A stretch of DNA of 64,000 nt from Geovibrio ferrireducens (GCF_026226615.1 NZ_JAJAPB010000002.1:186001-250000), one strand, 5' to 3'; positions 10,007 through 20,232 are shown, numbered from the stretch's first letter. Notes: generated from the letters alone by a model not told the origin. Numbers and translations are program-made.

Positions 10007-10993
10007 ATGAAACAGTTTCTGAGCGGTTTTGCTCTTTACCTCAGGTCGGATAAAACGTCAGTCAGGCGTTTGATCCAGTATATCTTCCTTGCCTCAACGA
10101 TTTACGTGGGCATAAGGTTCTATTTTTATCTGTCTGCCCTTGGTGCGGGGGATATGTCCGCAGTGAAGCCCGGAGGCGTGGAGGCATTTCTCCCTATAAG
10201 CGCGCTGATGGGGCTTAAGCGCCTTGTTTTCAGCGGAAACTATGACATGATTCACCCGGCGGGACTGACTCTTCTCATTGTCTTTCTTTTAATCAGCATC
10301 ATTTTCAAACGCGGCTTCTGCGGATATATCTGTCCGGTGGGGCTGATCTCCGAAACTGTAGGCGCAGCGGGGAAGAACATCAAAATACACAGATTCATAG
10401 CTTACCCCCTGTTTCTTCTGAAATACCTTCTGCTGGGCTTTTTTGTTTACATCATACTCATACAGATGTCTCTGCCCTCCATAGAAGGCTTTCTGAATGC
10501 GCCTTACAACAAGGTTTCAGACGCGAAGATGATGGACTTTTTTGCTGACCCCTCACGCACAACGCTCATAGTTCTCGCTGTGCTTATGATACTCGGCCTT
10601 CTGTTCAGAAACTTCTGGTGCAGGTTTCTATGCCCTTACGGTGCGCTGATGGGGCTTGTCTCCCTGCTTTCACCCTTCAAAATCAAGCGTGATAAAGATG
10701 CCTGCATAAACTGCATGAAATGCACAAATATATGCCCCATGGACATACAGGTGCACAAGGCGGTGACAGTCCATTCCCCGGAATGCATAGGCTGTCATGA
10801 CTGTGTGAGAGTGCGGGCGAATGACAAATGTCTTAAAACTTACAAAACTGATTACAGATACCTGACACTGGCGGTTTTCCTGCTGTTCTGGGCGGCTGTG
10901 GCAGCTGCCATGCTCACAGGCTTCTGGCAGTCGGAGGTTTCAAACGAGGAATACCGCTTCTGGCTGGAAAGGCTAGGTCAGCTCAGTCACTGA
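10007..10993 (+). CDS. NapH/CcoG-like membrane-bound 4Fe-4S protein
   Basis: The protein of about 328 residues has several membrane segments (near residues 25-45, 85-105, 130-155, 185-205 and 285-305) and two membrane-border motifs of the NapH/NosR/polyferredoxin type: GFCGYICPVGL and WCRFLCPYGAL. A ferredoxin region follows, with CINCMKCTNICPMDI and CIGCHDC-x7-C. The second cluster lacks the usual CP ending. It probably passes electrons between quinol and a soluble or periplasmic partner. Its place next to nifA suggests a role in electron supply to nitrogenase, but that is inference. The ATG at 10007 has a clear Shine-Dalgarno sequence; the 3' end overlaps the convergent receiver gene by 7 bp. 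Confidence 0.8.
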   Translation: MKQFLSGFALYLRSDKTSVRRLIQYIFLASTIYVGIRFYFYLSALGAGDMSAVKPGGVEAFLPISALMGLKRLVFSGNYDMIHPAGLTLLIVFLLISIIFKRGFCGYICPVGLISETVGAAGKNIKIHRFIAYPLFLLKYLLLGFFVYIILIQMSLPSIEGFLNAPYNKVSDAKMMDFFADPSRTTLIVLAVLMILGLLFRNFWCRFLCPYGALMGLVSLLSPFKIKRDKDACINCMKCTNICPMDIQVHKAVTVHSPECIGCHDCVRVRANDKCLKTYKTDYRYLTLAVFLLFWAAVAAAMLTGFWQSEVSNEEYRFWLERLGQLSH

Positions 10994-11349
10994 TTCAGAA
11001 GTCTGGTAACGCAGGAATAAACATCCGCAAAACTTATAGGCTTAAACAGGATTTCGCAGTCTTTCAGGGAGTCGGTTTCCTCCCTGAAAGCTGTGGTTAT
11101 TATAAATTTGGTGCTGCCTCCCTGCTCCCTGACCTTTTCCACAAGCTGGAATCCGTCCAGATACGGCATGGAGAGATCGGTTATAATCACATCAGGCTTT
11201 GCCGACATAAAAACCTCAAAGCCCTCCCGCCCGTCGCCGGCCTCAAAAACATCGGAGAAATAGAGTTTAAGCTGGCGCACCATGAGCATTCTGGTGAGCG
11301 CCTCGTCTTCGATGTAGAGTATTTTTGCTTTAACAGTCTCAGCCGCCAT
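10987..11349 (-). CDS. Single-domain response regulator (CheY-like receiver)
   Basis: The 120-residue protein is a lone receiver domain. It has the acidic pair in LYIEDEALTR, the phospho-acceptor Asp in VIITDLSMPYLDGF, the Thr in FIITTAF and the Lys in ILFKPIS. There is no output domain, so it works by protein contact or phosphorelay. Its start overlaps the end of the upstream histidine kinase gene by 11 bp, so the two form a co-translated pair. Target unknown. Confidence 0.9.
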   Translation of the reverse strand: MAAETVKAKILYIEDEALTRMLMVRQLKLYFSDVFEAGDGREGFEVFMSAKPDVIITDLSMPYLDGFQLVEKVREQGGSTKFIITTAFREETDSLKDCEILFKPISFADVYSCVTRLLNQ

Positions 11350-13558
11350 TTTTCACCGCCGCTCTGAGAACCAGCCTGAAAACGGCACAGCCGTCCCTTG
11401 ATTCAGCGCTCAGATAACCTTTCATATGCTGTTCGACTATGTTTTTAGACATATACAGACCGATTCCGGTTCCTTTCCCCTCTTCCTTTGTGGTGAAGTA
11501 GGGGTCAAAAACCTTTTGTATAACATCAGCGGGTATTCCGCCGCCGTTGTCCTTAATGCTGAGAACAACATTATCTCCCCCTGCATCCAGATCAAACTCG
11601 ATGAATCCCTGAAAATCCCCGGCTTCTTTTTGTTTTCTTTCAATTATGGCATCACGGGAATTATGGATAATATTCAGCATAACCTGCTTAAACTCCCCTT
11701 CATAACCGCTGACAAGGGTTTTAAGATGGAGACATTCGGGACTTTCCACAGAGTTTTCGCTGAAGTACGATTCATCACCGCATCTGCATATAATTCGGAA
11801 GCTGATATTGGATGCGGTAAGCTGCGCGCTGACAAGCCTGATTGTCTCCAGCACGGAACGGATAACCTCAAAGGCCTCAGCGCTTTTATCCGGAGCGAAA
11901 AAGCGCCTGAAATCATCTATGGTATCAGACATATGGTTGATTATATGCATGCAGTCCTTCTCTATCTGGCCGACATACGCATCATCAAGCCCCTGACTGA
12001 AATAAGTTTCGCGCATATCCTGAACATAGAGCCCAAGGGCATTGAGCGGCTGCCGCCACTGATGGGCAACTGCGTTTATCATCTGCCCCATGTCCGTGAA
12101 CTTTTTCTGCTCCATCATGATTTTTTCGCTGAAAAGCCTGCGCTCGGTCTCCTGCTCCACCTGTTTTTCCAGTGCTTCATTGAGTGATTTCAGCCTGTTT
12201 TCTGCATCTTTTCTCTGGGTAATGTCCTGCACCACCGCCATCATCACTTCACGTCCTTCCACGGAAGTTTTCTGAGTATGTATCTCCACCGGATAAAGAG
12301 TGCCGTTTTTACGCCTGTGGACAGTTTCGAACACTACAGTTTCCTTCTGCCCCTCTGCTACAGGCATAATCTGCTGCCTGAGCTGCTGATAGTTCATCTG
12401 CGGCTTTATATCCAGCGTTGTCATCCGGAGTATTTCATCATGAGTGTAGCCCAGATTTTTGCAGGCTCCGCGGTTAACCTCCACAAAACGGAGGGTGTCC
12501 ATATCATAAATAAAGATTTCGTTCAGGGAGTTGGCAATTATCTCACCCAGATAGTTCTCCCTTGATTTGCTTTCGTTGTATCTTTTCTCAAGGTCGCGTA
12601 TTATCCGCATGAATGAATTCTGCATGAGAAAAACAGTCAGAACTATGAAAATGACAGCCATAACAAAAGCCAGCCTGAGAAACTGGCTGATTGCGGTTTT
12701 CTCACTTGTGATGTCCTGAAAGGTCACAAGGCTGGCTATCTTCTGTCCGTCATAACCTGTGAGAAAATGATCCATATGGACACGGAAGGTTTTGCCGTCC
12801 TCCTCCACTTCCTTCACAACACTTCTGGAGAGGTCGGCCTTATTGAATATGCTTATGAAATCGTCATTGGAAACGTTGATCAGCCTTTCCCCGTCCAGAC
12901 TTTCCGCTCTGGGTGTAAAGCAGAGCCCCTCCGCCTTGTCCGCAGGAATAAACAGCCCCATTTCAAGATCGAGTGTGTTTTTCATAAGGGAGAGCAGGTA
13001 GTCCACACCTATTCCTATTTCAGCCACGCCCACAAACACGCCCAGATAATAAACGGGCTCTGCGTACCTGTAATGCAGACCGTAGCAGCCCAGATCAAAT
13101 CCGGAGCGGGGTTCTTTTTTCTCCACCACTTCCTTTATCATCTGTCTCTTGTAGCCTTGGTAATTAAGATGTCCGGGGGCATGCATCCTCATGAAGGAGT
13201 TTCCGTCAGCGTCATGAATATGCACAATTATTTCGGTGTGGTACTCCGCCACCAGGGCGCTGTATTTTTCATTAAAATAGCGTCTGATTTTCTCTCTGTC
13301 TCTGGAGGCCATAACCTCGCGCAGATAGTAGTCGGAAAGAAGCGATCTGAACCTGCTTCTGAGGGTGCGTTCAAGCTGTTCTGACTGATAATTCAGCATG
13401 TATTCGATTTTTTTGTGTTTGTATTCTATGGCAGAGGAGAGATCATTCCTGACATGCACGACAGACAGAGCCGTGAACATAAAAATAGCCAGCAAAACAA
13501 TAAGGACGACTCCCAGAGTTGTCTGACGTGCAACGGACAATGAAAACTCCCCTGACAT
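11339..13558 (-). CDS. Membrane sensor histidine kinase (Cache-like, PAS, HisKA, HATPase)
   Basis: This kinase of about 739 residues has an N-terminal membrane helix (near residues 10-35), an extracytoplasmic Cache-like domain (to about 290), a second helix (AFVMAVIFIVLTVFL), and a PAS domain with PAC motif (SLNEIFIYDMDTLRFVEVN). A phospho-His motif follows in INAVAHQWRQPLNAL, then an ATPase domain with NIIHNSRDAI (N-box) and GTGIGLYMSKNIV (G2 box). The HQWRQPL form is typical of the HisKA kinases of epsilon- and delta-proteobacteria and relatives. The ATG at 13558 was chosen over an upstream TTG at 13591. It overlaps the receiver gene by 11 bp. The ligand cannot be predicted. Confidence 0.9.
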   Translation of the reverse strand: MSGEFSLSVARQTTLGVVLIVLLAIFMFTALSVVHVRNDLSSAIEYKHKKIEYMLNYQSEQLERTLRSRFRSLLSDYYLREVMASRDREKIRRYFNEKYSALVAEYHTEIIVHIHDADGNSFMRMHAPGHLNYQGYKRQMIKEVVEKKEPRSGFDLGCYGLHYRYAEPVYYLGVFVGVAEIGIGVDYLLSLMKNTLDLEMGLFIPADKAEGLCFTPRAESLDGERLINVSNDDFISIFNKADLSRSVVKEVEEDGKTFRVHMDHFLTGYDGQKIASLVTFQDITSEKTAISQFLRLAFVMAVIFIVLTVFLMQNSFMRIIRDLEKRYNESKSRENYLGEIIANSLNEIFIYDMDTLRFVEVNRGACKNLGYTHDEILRMTTLDIKPQMNYQQLRQQIMPVAEGQKETVVFETVHRRKNGTLYPVEIHTQKTSVEGREVMMAVVQDITQRKDAENRLKSLNEALEKQVEQETERRLFSEKIMMEQKKFTDMGQMINAVAHQWRQPLNALGLYVQDMRETYFSQGLDDAYVGQIEKDCMHIINHMSDTIDDFRRFFAPDKSAEAFEVIRSVLETIRLVSAQLTASNISFRIICRCGDESYFSENSVESPECLHLKTLVSGYEGEFKQVMLNIIHNSRDAIIERKQKEAGDFQGFIEFDLDAGGDNVVLSIKDNGGGIPADVIQKVFDPYFTTKEEGKGTGIGLYMSKNIVEQHMKGYLSAESRDGCAVFRLVLRAAVKNGG

Positions 13559-13702
13559 ATATTCAAAAAAAGTTACCCTGCAAGGAACCAAGGTAAGTAT
13601 TATTTAAAATATATATCCATGCAGCTACTTAACAATAAATATTAACATCAGAAATCTGATATATCAGTCAAAAGGACTATCAGACCGAATTATTCATAAT
13701 TT

Positions 13703-16700
13703 TTACTGTTTTCTTTCAGTCAGACGCTTGAAATCCTCCATAATAGAATAGGCGCTGGGAACAAAAAGAAGCGCGACTACAGTGGTGAAAAGCACCCCGA
13801 AGGCTATGCTCACCGCCATGGGAATAAGAAACTGAACGTGAATAGATTTTTCCAGTATCATAGGTGCAAGGCCGAAAAATGTGGTAAGCGATGTCATTAT
13901 GATTGGTCTGAACCTTCTTTTTGCTCCGCTCATGATGATTTCGTCATTGACATAGCCCTTTTCCCGCCCGAAACGGTTTATGAAGTCCACCAGAACAAGG
14001 GAGTTGTTCACCACAACACCGCTTACTGCCACCATTCCGAAGATGCTCATAAGGCTCAGTGTCAGCCCCAGCATCATGTGCCCGGCCGCCGCCCCCACAA
14101 GCCCCAGAGGGATGGAAAACATTATTATTAAAGGCTGAACATAGCTGGCCAGAGGTACAGCAAGCAGGGCATAAACTATCAGAACAGCAAAGGTCATGTT
14201 GTATTTCAGGCTCTCCATGGACTCCCTGCGGCTCTCCTCCTGCCCTTCAAACTTCCACTCCAGTCCGGGGAAAAGGCTCTGGATCTCTGGCATTGTTCCC
14301 GCTGAAAGATCTCTCATTATTTCCTGCGGGTTTGAAAATACCCCTGCTGTGGCAATAACATTGACCACTCTGCGTCTGTTGGTGCGGTTTATCTCGGTCA
14401 GATCCTCAGTAAAATAGACTTCTGCCACGGAGCTTAAAGGAACCTTGGAACCGGAAGGGGTTTTGATATTAACTGCGTATACATCCCCCTGATACTTTCT
14501 GCTGTAGTCGGGGTATTTCACCCTTACCGTAACCTCATCCTGCCCTCTCTGGTAGGTGAGAGATTTTATCCCCAGAAATGCCGGAGAAACCTGAGAGGCT
14601 ATCATTTCATTGGTAAGTCCCAGAGACCTGCCGTAGCTGTTCAGTTTATAATGGATCTCCTGCTGCTTTGAGGCAAAGGAGTCTTCAATATCGTAAACCC
14701 CGCCGTATTCGGCCAGCCTGTGCTTTATTATTCCGCTGGCCTCCCTCAGCACCTCTTCATTGTCATGATCCAGACGCACGGAGATGTTCGCCCCGAAGTT
14801 TCTGAGCTGCGAGTCAAAGCTGACGGATTCCGCTGAATTTATTGTACCCACTGCTCTGCGCCACTTCTCCTCGAAAAGGCCTGTGCGGAATTTGCGGATT
14901 TCATATTCATACAGCATAACATTAACAACGGCGCTGCCGTCCCTGCGTATGCCGCTGTTTATGTATTCTATGAAGCTCCCGCTGCTGCCCATCTCCTTCA
15001 TAAGTTCGGCATCAACCCTGAGCGCAGCTTCCTCAAGCCTTTTCACAACTCTTTCGGTAACTGCCGGGGCTGTGCCCGTGGGCATAACGGCAGTGGCCCG
15101 CACCCTGTCGCCCTCAAGAGGGGACATGAAGCGGAACTTAAGGTTGCCCGAACCCACAAGGCCTGCAAAAACTATTGTGACAGCGATAAAGGCCGCCACT
15201 GTTGCATATTTATACGTAATGGTAAGCCGGAGAAATCTGTCAAAAGGCCCGTTGATGAACCTGTCCAGAGCACTCCTTATGCCGTCTCTTATGCCCAGTG
15301 AAAACCGTGGTTTGCCGTCTCTTTCCCTGCCGGTGTTCATGTGTGCGGGGAGAATAAAAAAAGATTCCACAAGAGATACCATAAGAACGGAAATAACCAC
15401 CACAGGAAGAGTGTTCATGAGAAGCCCCATGCTTCCTTCTACAAAAAGCAGGGGCGCGAATGTGGCAACTGTTGTGAGAACGGAGAAGGTAACGGCACTG
15501 AGCATCTCCTTTGTGCCGTCTACTGCCGCTCTGTATCTGGTTTTGCCTGACTTGTAATGGGTGTGTATGTTCTCGCCCACTACTATGGCGTCATCCACTG
15601 CAATACCCAGCGTCATTATGAAGGCAAAGGTTGTTATCATGTTTATGGAAGCGCCCGCCAGATGAAGAAAATAGAATGAGCCGAAAACCGATATGGGTAT
15701 TCCGAGGGACACCCAGAGCGCCACACGGGTTTCGAGGAAAACCGCAAGGATGAGTATCACAAGGGTCAGGCCGAAAGCTGCGTTTTTCATAAGAAGGTTT
15801 ATGCGGTTCTGAAGCTGTTCTGACCTGTCATCCCATATTGTCACCTTCACCGCCTCAGGGAAAGATGCGGTTATCTTATCGACAGTTTCATGAACCTTTG
15901 CAGACACACTTGAAGGAGTCTGTTTGCTTACCCTGTAAACATCTATGGAGACAGAGGGCGCACCGTTGAAGCGCTCCAGTATGTCCTGCTCCTCGAAGCC
16001 GTCTCTTATCTCCGCTATATCACCCAGCAGAACCATACCCCCGCCTACGGAGGAGATAACGGGAATATTCCTGAACTCGCTCCCGGTCCGGCGTTTGTCG
16101 TACATTCTGAGTTTTATATCACCGGAAGCGGTTTCCAGCGTTCCTGACGGGTAGTCTATGGAGTTGTTTCTCAGGGCGTTTGAAACATCCCTGAGAGTGA
16201 GGTTATATTTTCTGAGGGTGTCCTCCGGTATCCAGACGGATATTTCCCTGTCCTTCACCGCAACATATTCAAGCTGGGTTATTCCTTCCGCGGCAAGCAG
16301 CCCGTTCTTTACTCTGTCGGCGTAATAGCGCAGAGCCTCTTCGCCCACATTGCCGTATATGCTCACGGTGAGCACTTCGCGCCGCCTTACCTCAAGCTCA
16401 ACATCTGGTGTTTCCGCCTCATCAGGGTAGGTGGAAATTTTGTCAACCTCCGATTTCACATCCTGAAGCGCCTGCTGTTTATCAACACCCTTGATCAGTT
16501 CTATGCTCACAGAGCCGGAGCCCTCTCTGGCTACGGATGTTATTTTGTTTACGAAATGAAGGCTGCTCACAGCGTCTTCCGTGGGAAGAATCATCCCCTC
16601 TTCTATTTCAGACGGGGAAGCGCCTGTGTATTTAAAGGTGATATTGATTATATCCCTTTCGGAATCGGGAAAAACCTCCTGCTTCATATTCAGCATCATG

Positions 16701-16792
16701 AATATGCCGCCCACAAGCAGGAAAAGCATCAGCAGATTGGACGCAACCTTATTTTTTGCCATCCATGCCACAGCACCGCCCCTGAGCATCAT
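13703..16792 (-). CDS. RND efflux pump inner-membrane transporter (AcrB/HAE1-type)
   Basis: The 1029-residue protein is a complete RND permease. It has an N-terminal helix (residues 15-35), a large porter domain, a membrane bundle from about 330 with GIAVDDAIVVGENIHTHYK (TM4 Asp pair for proton relay), a second porter domain and a final bundle ending LLFVPSAYSIMEDF. It exports drugs or hydrophobic compounds through the envelope by proton antiport. Its ATG overlaps the stop of the adaptor gene (ATGA), and adaptor plus outer-membrane gene lie upstream, giving an OMF-adaptor-pump operon. Substrate unknown. The neighbouring Cpx-like system may control it. Confidence 0.95.
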   Translation of the reverse strand: MMLRGGAVAWMAKNKVASNLLMLFLLVGGIFMMLNMKQEVFPDSERDIINITFKYTGASPSEIEEGMILPTEDAVSSLHFVNKITSVAREGSGSVSIELIKGVDKQQALQDVKSEVDKISTYPDEAETPDVELEVRRREVLTVSIYGNVGEEALRYYADRVKNGLLAAEGITQLEYVAVKDREISVWIPEDTLRKYNLTLRDVSNALRNNSIDYPSGTLETASGDIKLRMYDKRRTGSEFRNIPVISSVGGGMVLLGDIAEIRDGFEEQDILERFNGAPSVSIDVYRVSKQTPSSVSAKVHETVDKITASFPEAVKVTIWDDRSEQLQNRINLLMKNAAFGLTLVILILAVFLETRVALWVSLGIPISVFGSFYFLHLAGASINMITTFAFIMTLGIAVDDAIVVGENIHTHYKSGKTRYRAAVDGTKEMLSAVTFSVLTTVATFAPLLFVEGSMGLLMNTLPVVVISVLMVSLVESFFILPAHMNTGRERDGKPRFSLGIRDGIRSALDRFINGPFDRFLRLTITYKYATVAAFIAVTIVFAGLVGSGNLKFRFMSPLEGDRVRATAVMPTGTAPAVTERVVKRLEEAALRVDAELMKEMGSSGSFIEYINSGIRRDGSAVVNVMLYEYEIRKFRTGLFEEKWRRAVGTINSAESVSFDSQLRNFGANISVRLDHDNEEVLREASGIIKHRLAEYGGVYDIEDSFASKQQEIHYKLNSYGRSLGLTNEMIASQVSPAFLGIKSLTYQRGQDEVTVRVKYPDYSRKYQGDVYAVNIKTPSGSKVPLSSVAEVYFTEDLTEINRTNRRRVVNVIATAGVFSNPQEIMRDLSAGTMPEIQSLFPGLEWKFEGQEESRRESMESLKYNMTFAVLIVYALLAVPLASYVQPLIIMFSIPLGLVGAAAGHMMLGLTLSLMSIFGMVAVSGVVVNNSLVLVDFINRFGREKGYVNDEIIMSGAKRRFRPIIMTSLTTFFGLAPMILEKSIHVQFLIPMAVSIAFGVLFTTVVALLFVPSAYSIMEDFKRLTERKQ

Positions 16793-17973
16793 TTAGAGCT
16801 CCCGGAAAGAGTGGAGTTATCCGCCTCGCGCACCGTTACATCCATTCCGTCAACAGCGCCGCGAAGCCTTGATATGATCAGTTCCTCGCCTCCTTCAAGA
16901 CCGGAGGAGAGTATAACCCTGTCACCTTTGTAGGAGTGTACGGAAACAGGAATCACACGGAGCTTACCGCTATCCACAGCCCAGACCTGCGAGCCTTCCC
17001 TGAGAGCAGCCTCGGATATTACGATCCGTTCCTCCGGCTCTCTGGTACGGAGGACAGCCTTTATATTCATCCCTATAGCGGGAACGGGTTTTTCGTTAAG
17101 ATTGGTTTTTGTAAGCGGTATTCTGACCACAGCCCTGACCATGCCTGTTGTTTCATCCGCACCGGGCAGGAGTTTGGCCAGGTATCCCCTGTACTCCCAA
17201 GTATTCCGCCCGTCTTTCAGTATTACCGACACGGGGGACGCCTCCGCCTCGCTGAGCGAGAAACGGAAATCCACTGACACGGAAGCAGGGAAAGGCACAA
17301 CAGCCTCATAGAGACTGTCCCCGGCAAGGGAGCCCAGAACATCGCCGGATCTGACCACACTGCCTGTTTCCATGGAAGAAGAAACAACAACAGCGCTGAA
17401 CGGGGCATAATAAACGGTTTTGGCAAGGTTGCTTTTTGCGAGCCGGAGGTTGTTCTCAGCCTGATTAAGCTTTGCCTGCGCCTCTGCCTTCTGGAGAGCA
17501 TAGTCCGCAAGCCTGCCCGGCTTTTCCGGGTTGTCCCTTCCATCGTTCCAGAGCTCCCATTCTCTGGCAGTTATGTCTGCCGAGTGCTCTATTTCAGCCA
17601 GATTCAGCTTTGCCGTGGCGAGAGCGGTTTCCGCCGCGCTCAGTTCCGCCTCATATGAAACAGATTCGATCCTGAACAGGACATCACCTTTACTGACTCT
17701 GCCGCCAGCTTCAAACGCGGGGTTCTTATATATTACTGTTCCGCTTGTTTCTGTTTTTATATCAATTGTCTTCTCAGCCTGAACCCTGCCGAATCCCTCT
17801 CTTTCCAGCGGGATAAAGGTCTTGGTACAGACTTCTGTGATCACCACAGGGGGAATGCGGACGGGTTCGGTTTTTTCAGGAACGGGGATGTTGGACATAT
17901 AATACTTCCACACCAGAAGCGAAGCTCCGATGATCACAACCGGCAGCAGAATTTTTACTATGTTCTTCCTCAT
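16789..17973 (-). CDS. RND efflux periplasmic adaptor (membrane fusion protein)
   Basis: The 394-residue protein has an N-terminal signal-anchor (IVKILLPVVIIGASLLVW), a lipoyl half-motif VIYKNPAFEAGGRVSKGDVLFRIES, a coiled-coil hairpin (about residues 110-180, rich in Ala, Glu and Leu), the second lipoyl half (VYYAPFSAVVVSSSMETGSVV) and a beta-barrel region. It links the RND pump to the outer-membrane channel. Four-base ATGA overlaps join it to both flanking genes. No lipobox is visible, so it is held by its N-terminal helix. Confidence 0.93.
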   Translation of the reverse strand: MRKNIVKILLPVVIIGASLLVWKYYMSNIPVPEKTEPVRIPPVVITEVCTKTFIPLEREGFGRVQAEKTIDIKTETSGTVIYKNPAFEAGGRVSKGDVLFRIESVSYEAELSAAETALATAKLNLAEIEHSADITAREWELWNDGRDNPEKPGRLADYALQKAEAQAKLNQAENNLRLAKSNLAKTVYYAPFSAVVVSSSMETGSVVRSGDVLGSLAGDSLYEAVVPFPASVSVDFRFSLSEAEASPVSVILKDGRNTWEYRGYLAKLLPGADETTGMVRAVVRIPLTKTNLNEKPVPAIGMNIKAVLRTREPEERIVISEAALREGSQVWAVDSGKLRVIPVSVHSYKGDRVILSSGLEGGEELIISRLRGAVDGMDVTVREADNSTLSGSSK

Positions 17974-19397
17974 TTCCCGTCTCCTGATTTTTCCTTGTCA
18001 GCTATAAATTTTTCTTCCCAGCCGCTGCCCAGCGCACGGATAAGGCTTATCCTTGCACTCACCAGTTCACGCTCTGCGCCCAGAAGGGAGGTTTCCTGCT
18101 CCAGCATGCTTATTTCCGCTGAAATAAGGCTTCTAAGGGGTATAAGCCCGCCCCTGAACTTAAGGCTGCCCAGTTCATAAAGCGACCTGTTTTTTGCAGC
18201 AGTGCGCTCAAGCTCGGTGATTGATTTTTCTCTGTAGGCGTTTTCAAGCAGCCCTTTTTCTATGTCATGAAGTGCGGTGAGCACAGTCTGTCTGTATTTC
18301 AGTATGTATGAGTCAAGCTCAAGCTCCTTCACTGTGACAGCGGTTCTCTTTTTTCCGCCGTCAAAAACGGTGAACAGGGCATCAGCTACAAGGGAGAGGG
18401 CAAAGGCCTCCGGTCTGATAAGATTTGAGAGACTGTCCGAGCTGTAAACACCCGCTGCGGATATTGAGAGTGACGGGTATCTGTCCGCAATGGCAGAGGC
18501 AAGCTGCCTGTCTGTGCGGTAAATGGCATATTCGGCGGCTTTTATGTCTGCTCTGGCAGCAATCACCTCAGCAGGTATGGCGTAAGGCACATCGGGAATG
18601 CGCACATTCTTCCATCCTGCGGGCAGTTCGGGCAGTTCCGCCCCGCGTCTGGCCAGCATGAGGCCTATCTCCTCACGGAGGCTGTTTATGGATGATTCGG
18701 ATGAGGCTTTGTTTATGCGCACAGTCTCAAGCTTTTTTTCAGATTCATATACGTCCTCAAGGGTTCCGAGTCCTGATCTGAAAGCGTTTCTGTCTGCTGT
18801 AACCAGCTTTTCGTATAACTTTTCGAGGGAGGTGAGCTTTAAGAGGCGTTCTGTTTCATAACGGTAGAGGAAATATCTGTCTGCAAGTTCTGCTGAAAGG
18901 GAAAGGTACTGACCGCGGAGGGTCATTCCGGCATATGCCGCATCATATCCGGCGGCTGAGACAAGGCTTGAGCTCCTGCCCCATATATCCGCCTCCCACG
19001 AGGCTCTGGCAGAGAGTTCATACTCATCCTGCCACCTCCTGCTCCCGCCTGTTTCGCGGGATATGTCCGAAGCGCCCGCTCCCGCTGTAACTCTGGGGAG
19101 TCTGTCTGCACGGGCGGACTGAACCCCTGCGCGCTTTATCTCAAGGGACACGTAGGTGTCCTCAAGCTCGTAATTTGCGGCAAACATTTCACGGATGAGT
19201 CCGTCCAGAGCAGTGTCATCAAAAACACGCCACCACTCCGCAGAATAATCCGGAACATAGCCGGAGGAAACACCCGCAAAACTTTCAGGAACGTCGGTTT
19301 TAAGCTCTTGCACCTTCACCGACTGCTCTTTCGCTCCGCAGGCAGTCAAAGCCGCAGAGACAATAATTACAAAGGCAATCACATACTTCATCTTCAT
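17970..19397 (-). CDS. Outer-membrane efflux lipoprotein (TolC/NodT family)
   Basis: The 475-residue protein has a lipoprotein signal ending in ALTAC-GAK, followed by two repeats of the OEP domain (around 60-250 and 270-460) with long Ala/Glu/Leu helices. It forms the exit duct of the tripartite pump encoded by the next two genes. A second in-frame ATG at 19391 lies better spaced from a GGGG sequence and could be the true start. It is the first gene of the operon and is divergent from the Cpx-like regulator, with a shared 148-bp control region. Confidence 0.92.
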   Translation of the reverse strand: MKMKYVIAFVIIVSAALTACGAKEQSVKVQELKTDVPESFAGVSSGYVPDYSAEWWRVFDDTALDGLIREMFAANYELEDTYVSLEIKRAGVQSARADRLPRVTAGAGASDISRETGGSRRWQDEYELSARASWEADIWGRSSSLVSAAGYDAAYAGMTLRGQYLSLSAELADRYFLYRYETERLLKLTSLEKLYEKLVTADRNAFRSGLGTLEDVYESEKKLETVRINKASSESSINSLREEIGLMLARRGAELPELPAGWKNVRIPDVPYAIPAEVIAARADIKAAEYAIYRTDRQLASAIADRYPSLSISAAGVYSSDSLSNLIRPEAFALSLVADALFTVFDGGKKRTAVTVKELELDSYILKYRQTVLTALHDIEKGLLENAYREKSITELERTAAKNRSLYELGSLKFRGGLIPLRSLISAEISMLEQETSLLGAERELVSARISLIRALGSGWEEKFIADKEKSGDGK

Positions 19398-19466
19398 CCC
19401 CGCGGAATAATGAAAAACATTATACTGACATTGACAGTTTTCATCAAAGAAAGTCTCACTTTGTTG

Positions 19467-19481
19467 GTAAATTTTTGTAAA
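19467..19481. promoter_or_regulatory. CpxR-box-like direct repeat GTAAA-N5-GTAAA
   Basis: The plus strand carries GTAAA at 19467-19471 and again at 19477-19481, which is the E. coli CpxR-binding pattern. It lies in the divergent control region between the efflux operon and the Cpx-like response regulator gene, so it could control both. The match is short and AT-rich, hence the moderate score. Confidence 0.5.
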
Positions 19482-19545
19482 GTGCCGTCTGCGCTTAACT
19501 TAAATTAACGTGATTTTATGAAGTTTTACTTTTATAATTGTAACT

Positions 19546-20232
19546 ATGAATTTTATAAATGCAAATATACTAATCGTAGACGATGATACGGAACTTTGCG
19601 AACTTCTTGAAACCTACCTGAGAGAGGAAAGGTTCAGGGTGGAAAGCGTACATGAAGGCAGAACCGGCCTGAAAAAAGCACTCGGAGGCGGCTTTGCTCT
19701 TATTATTCTGGATGTCATGCTCCCCGGTATGGACGGCTTCGCAATCCTCCGTGAGCTCCGCAAAACAGACGATACCCCTGTCTTCATGCTCACTGCCAGA
19801 GGTGAAGAAACAGACAGAATATCAGGAATAGAAAACGGCGCGGATGACTACCTGCCGAAGCCCTTTAACCCGCGGGAGCTCATTGTCAGGATAAAGGCAA
19901 TTCTCAGAAGAACCGGAAGACAGATCACAGGCGAGACCATCGAAGCAGGTGCTTTACGCATAAATACCTCACTGCTCAGTGCATTTGCCGGAGAGCAGGA
20001 ACTCACTCTCACCTCGGCGGAGTTTCAGATCCTTGAAATGCTCATGCGCAACGCCGGCAGAACCGTGAGCAGGGACGAAATATCAAAATTTGTCTTCGAG
20101 AGAGAGCTGAACTCCTTTGACAGAAGTATAGACGTCCACATAAGCAACATAAGAAAGAAGATAGGCAATCCGGACATAATAAAAAGCATCCGCGGGGCAG
20201 GATACATACTGACAGCGGAGGCAAAAAGTTGA
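19546..20232 (+). CDS. OmpR-family response regulator (CpxR-like)
   Basis: The 228-residue regulator has a receiver domain with the acidic pair in LIVDDDTEL, phospho-Asp in LIILDVMLPGMDGF, and Lys in DYLPKPFNPREL. A winged-helix DNA-binding domain follows (LTLTSAEFQILEMLMRNAGRTVSRDEIS ... IDVHISNIRKKIG ... IRGAGYIL). The closest known type is CpxR. It is coupled to the kinase by a TTGA overlap. A CpxR-like box lies about 65 bp upstream, consistent with self-regulation and control of the divergent pump. No good ribosome site precedes the ATG. Confidence 0.92.
   Translation: MNFINANILIVDDDTELCELLETYLREERFRVESVHEGRTGLKKALGGGFALIILDVMLPGMDGFAILRELRKTDDTPVFMLTARGEETDRISGIENGADDYLPKPFNPRELIVRIKAILRRTGRQITGETIEAGALRINTSLLSAFAGEQELTLTSAEFQILEMLMRNAGRTVSRDEISKFVFERELNSFDRSIDVHISNIRKKIGNPDIIKSIRGAGYILTAEAKS

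Noticed and set aside
14784-15557. Long open frame opposite the RND pump gene
   Set aside because: It is a shadow of the RND gene on the other strand, has no ribosome site and low-complexity Ser/Thr/Arg composition typical of antisense frames.
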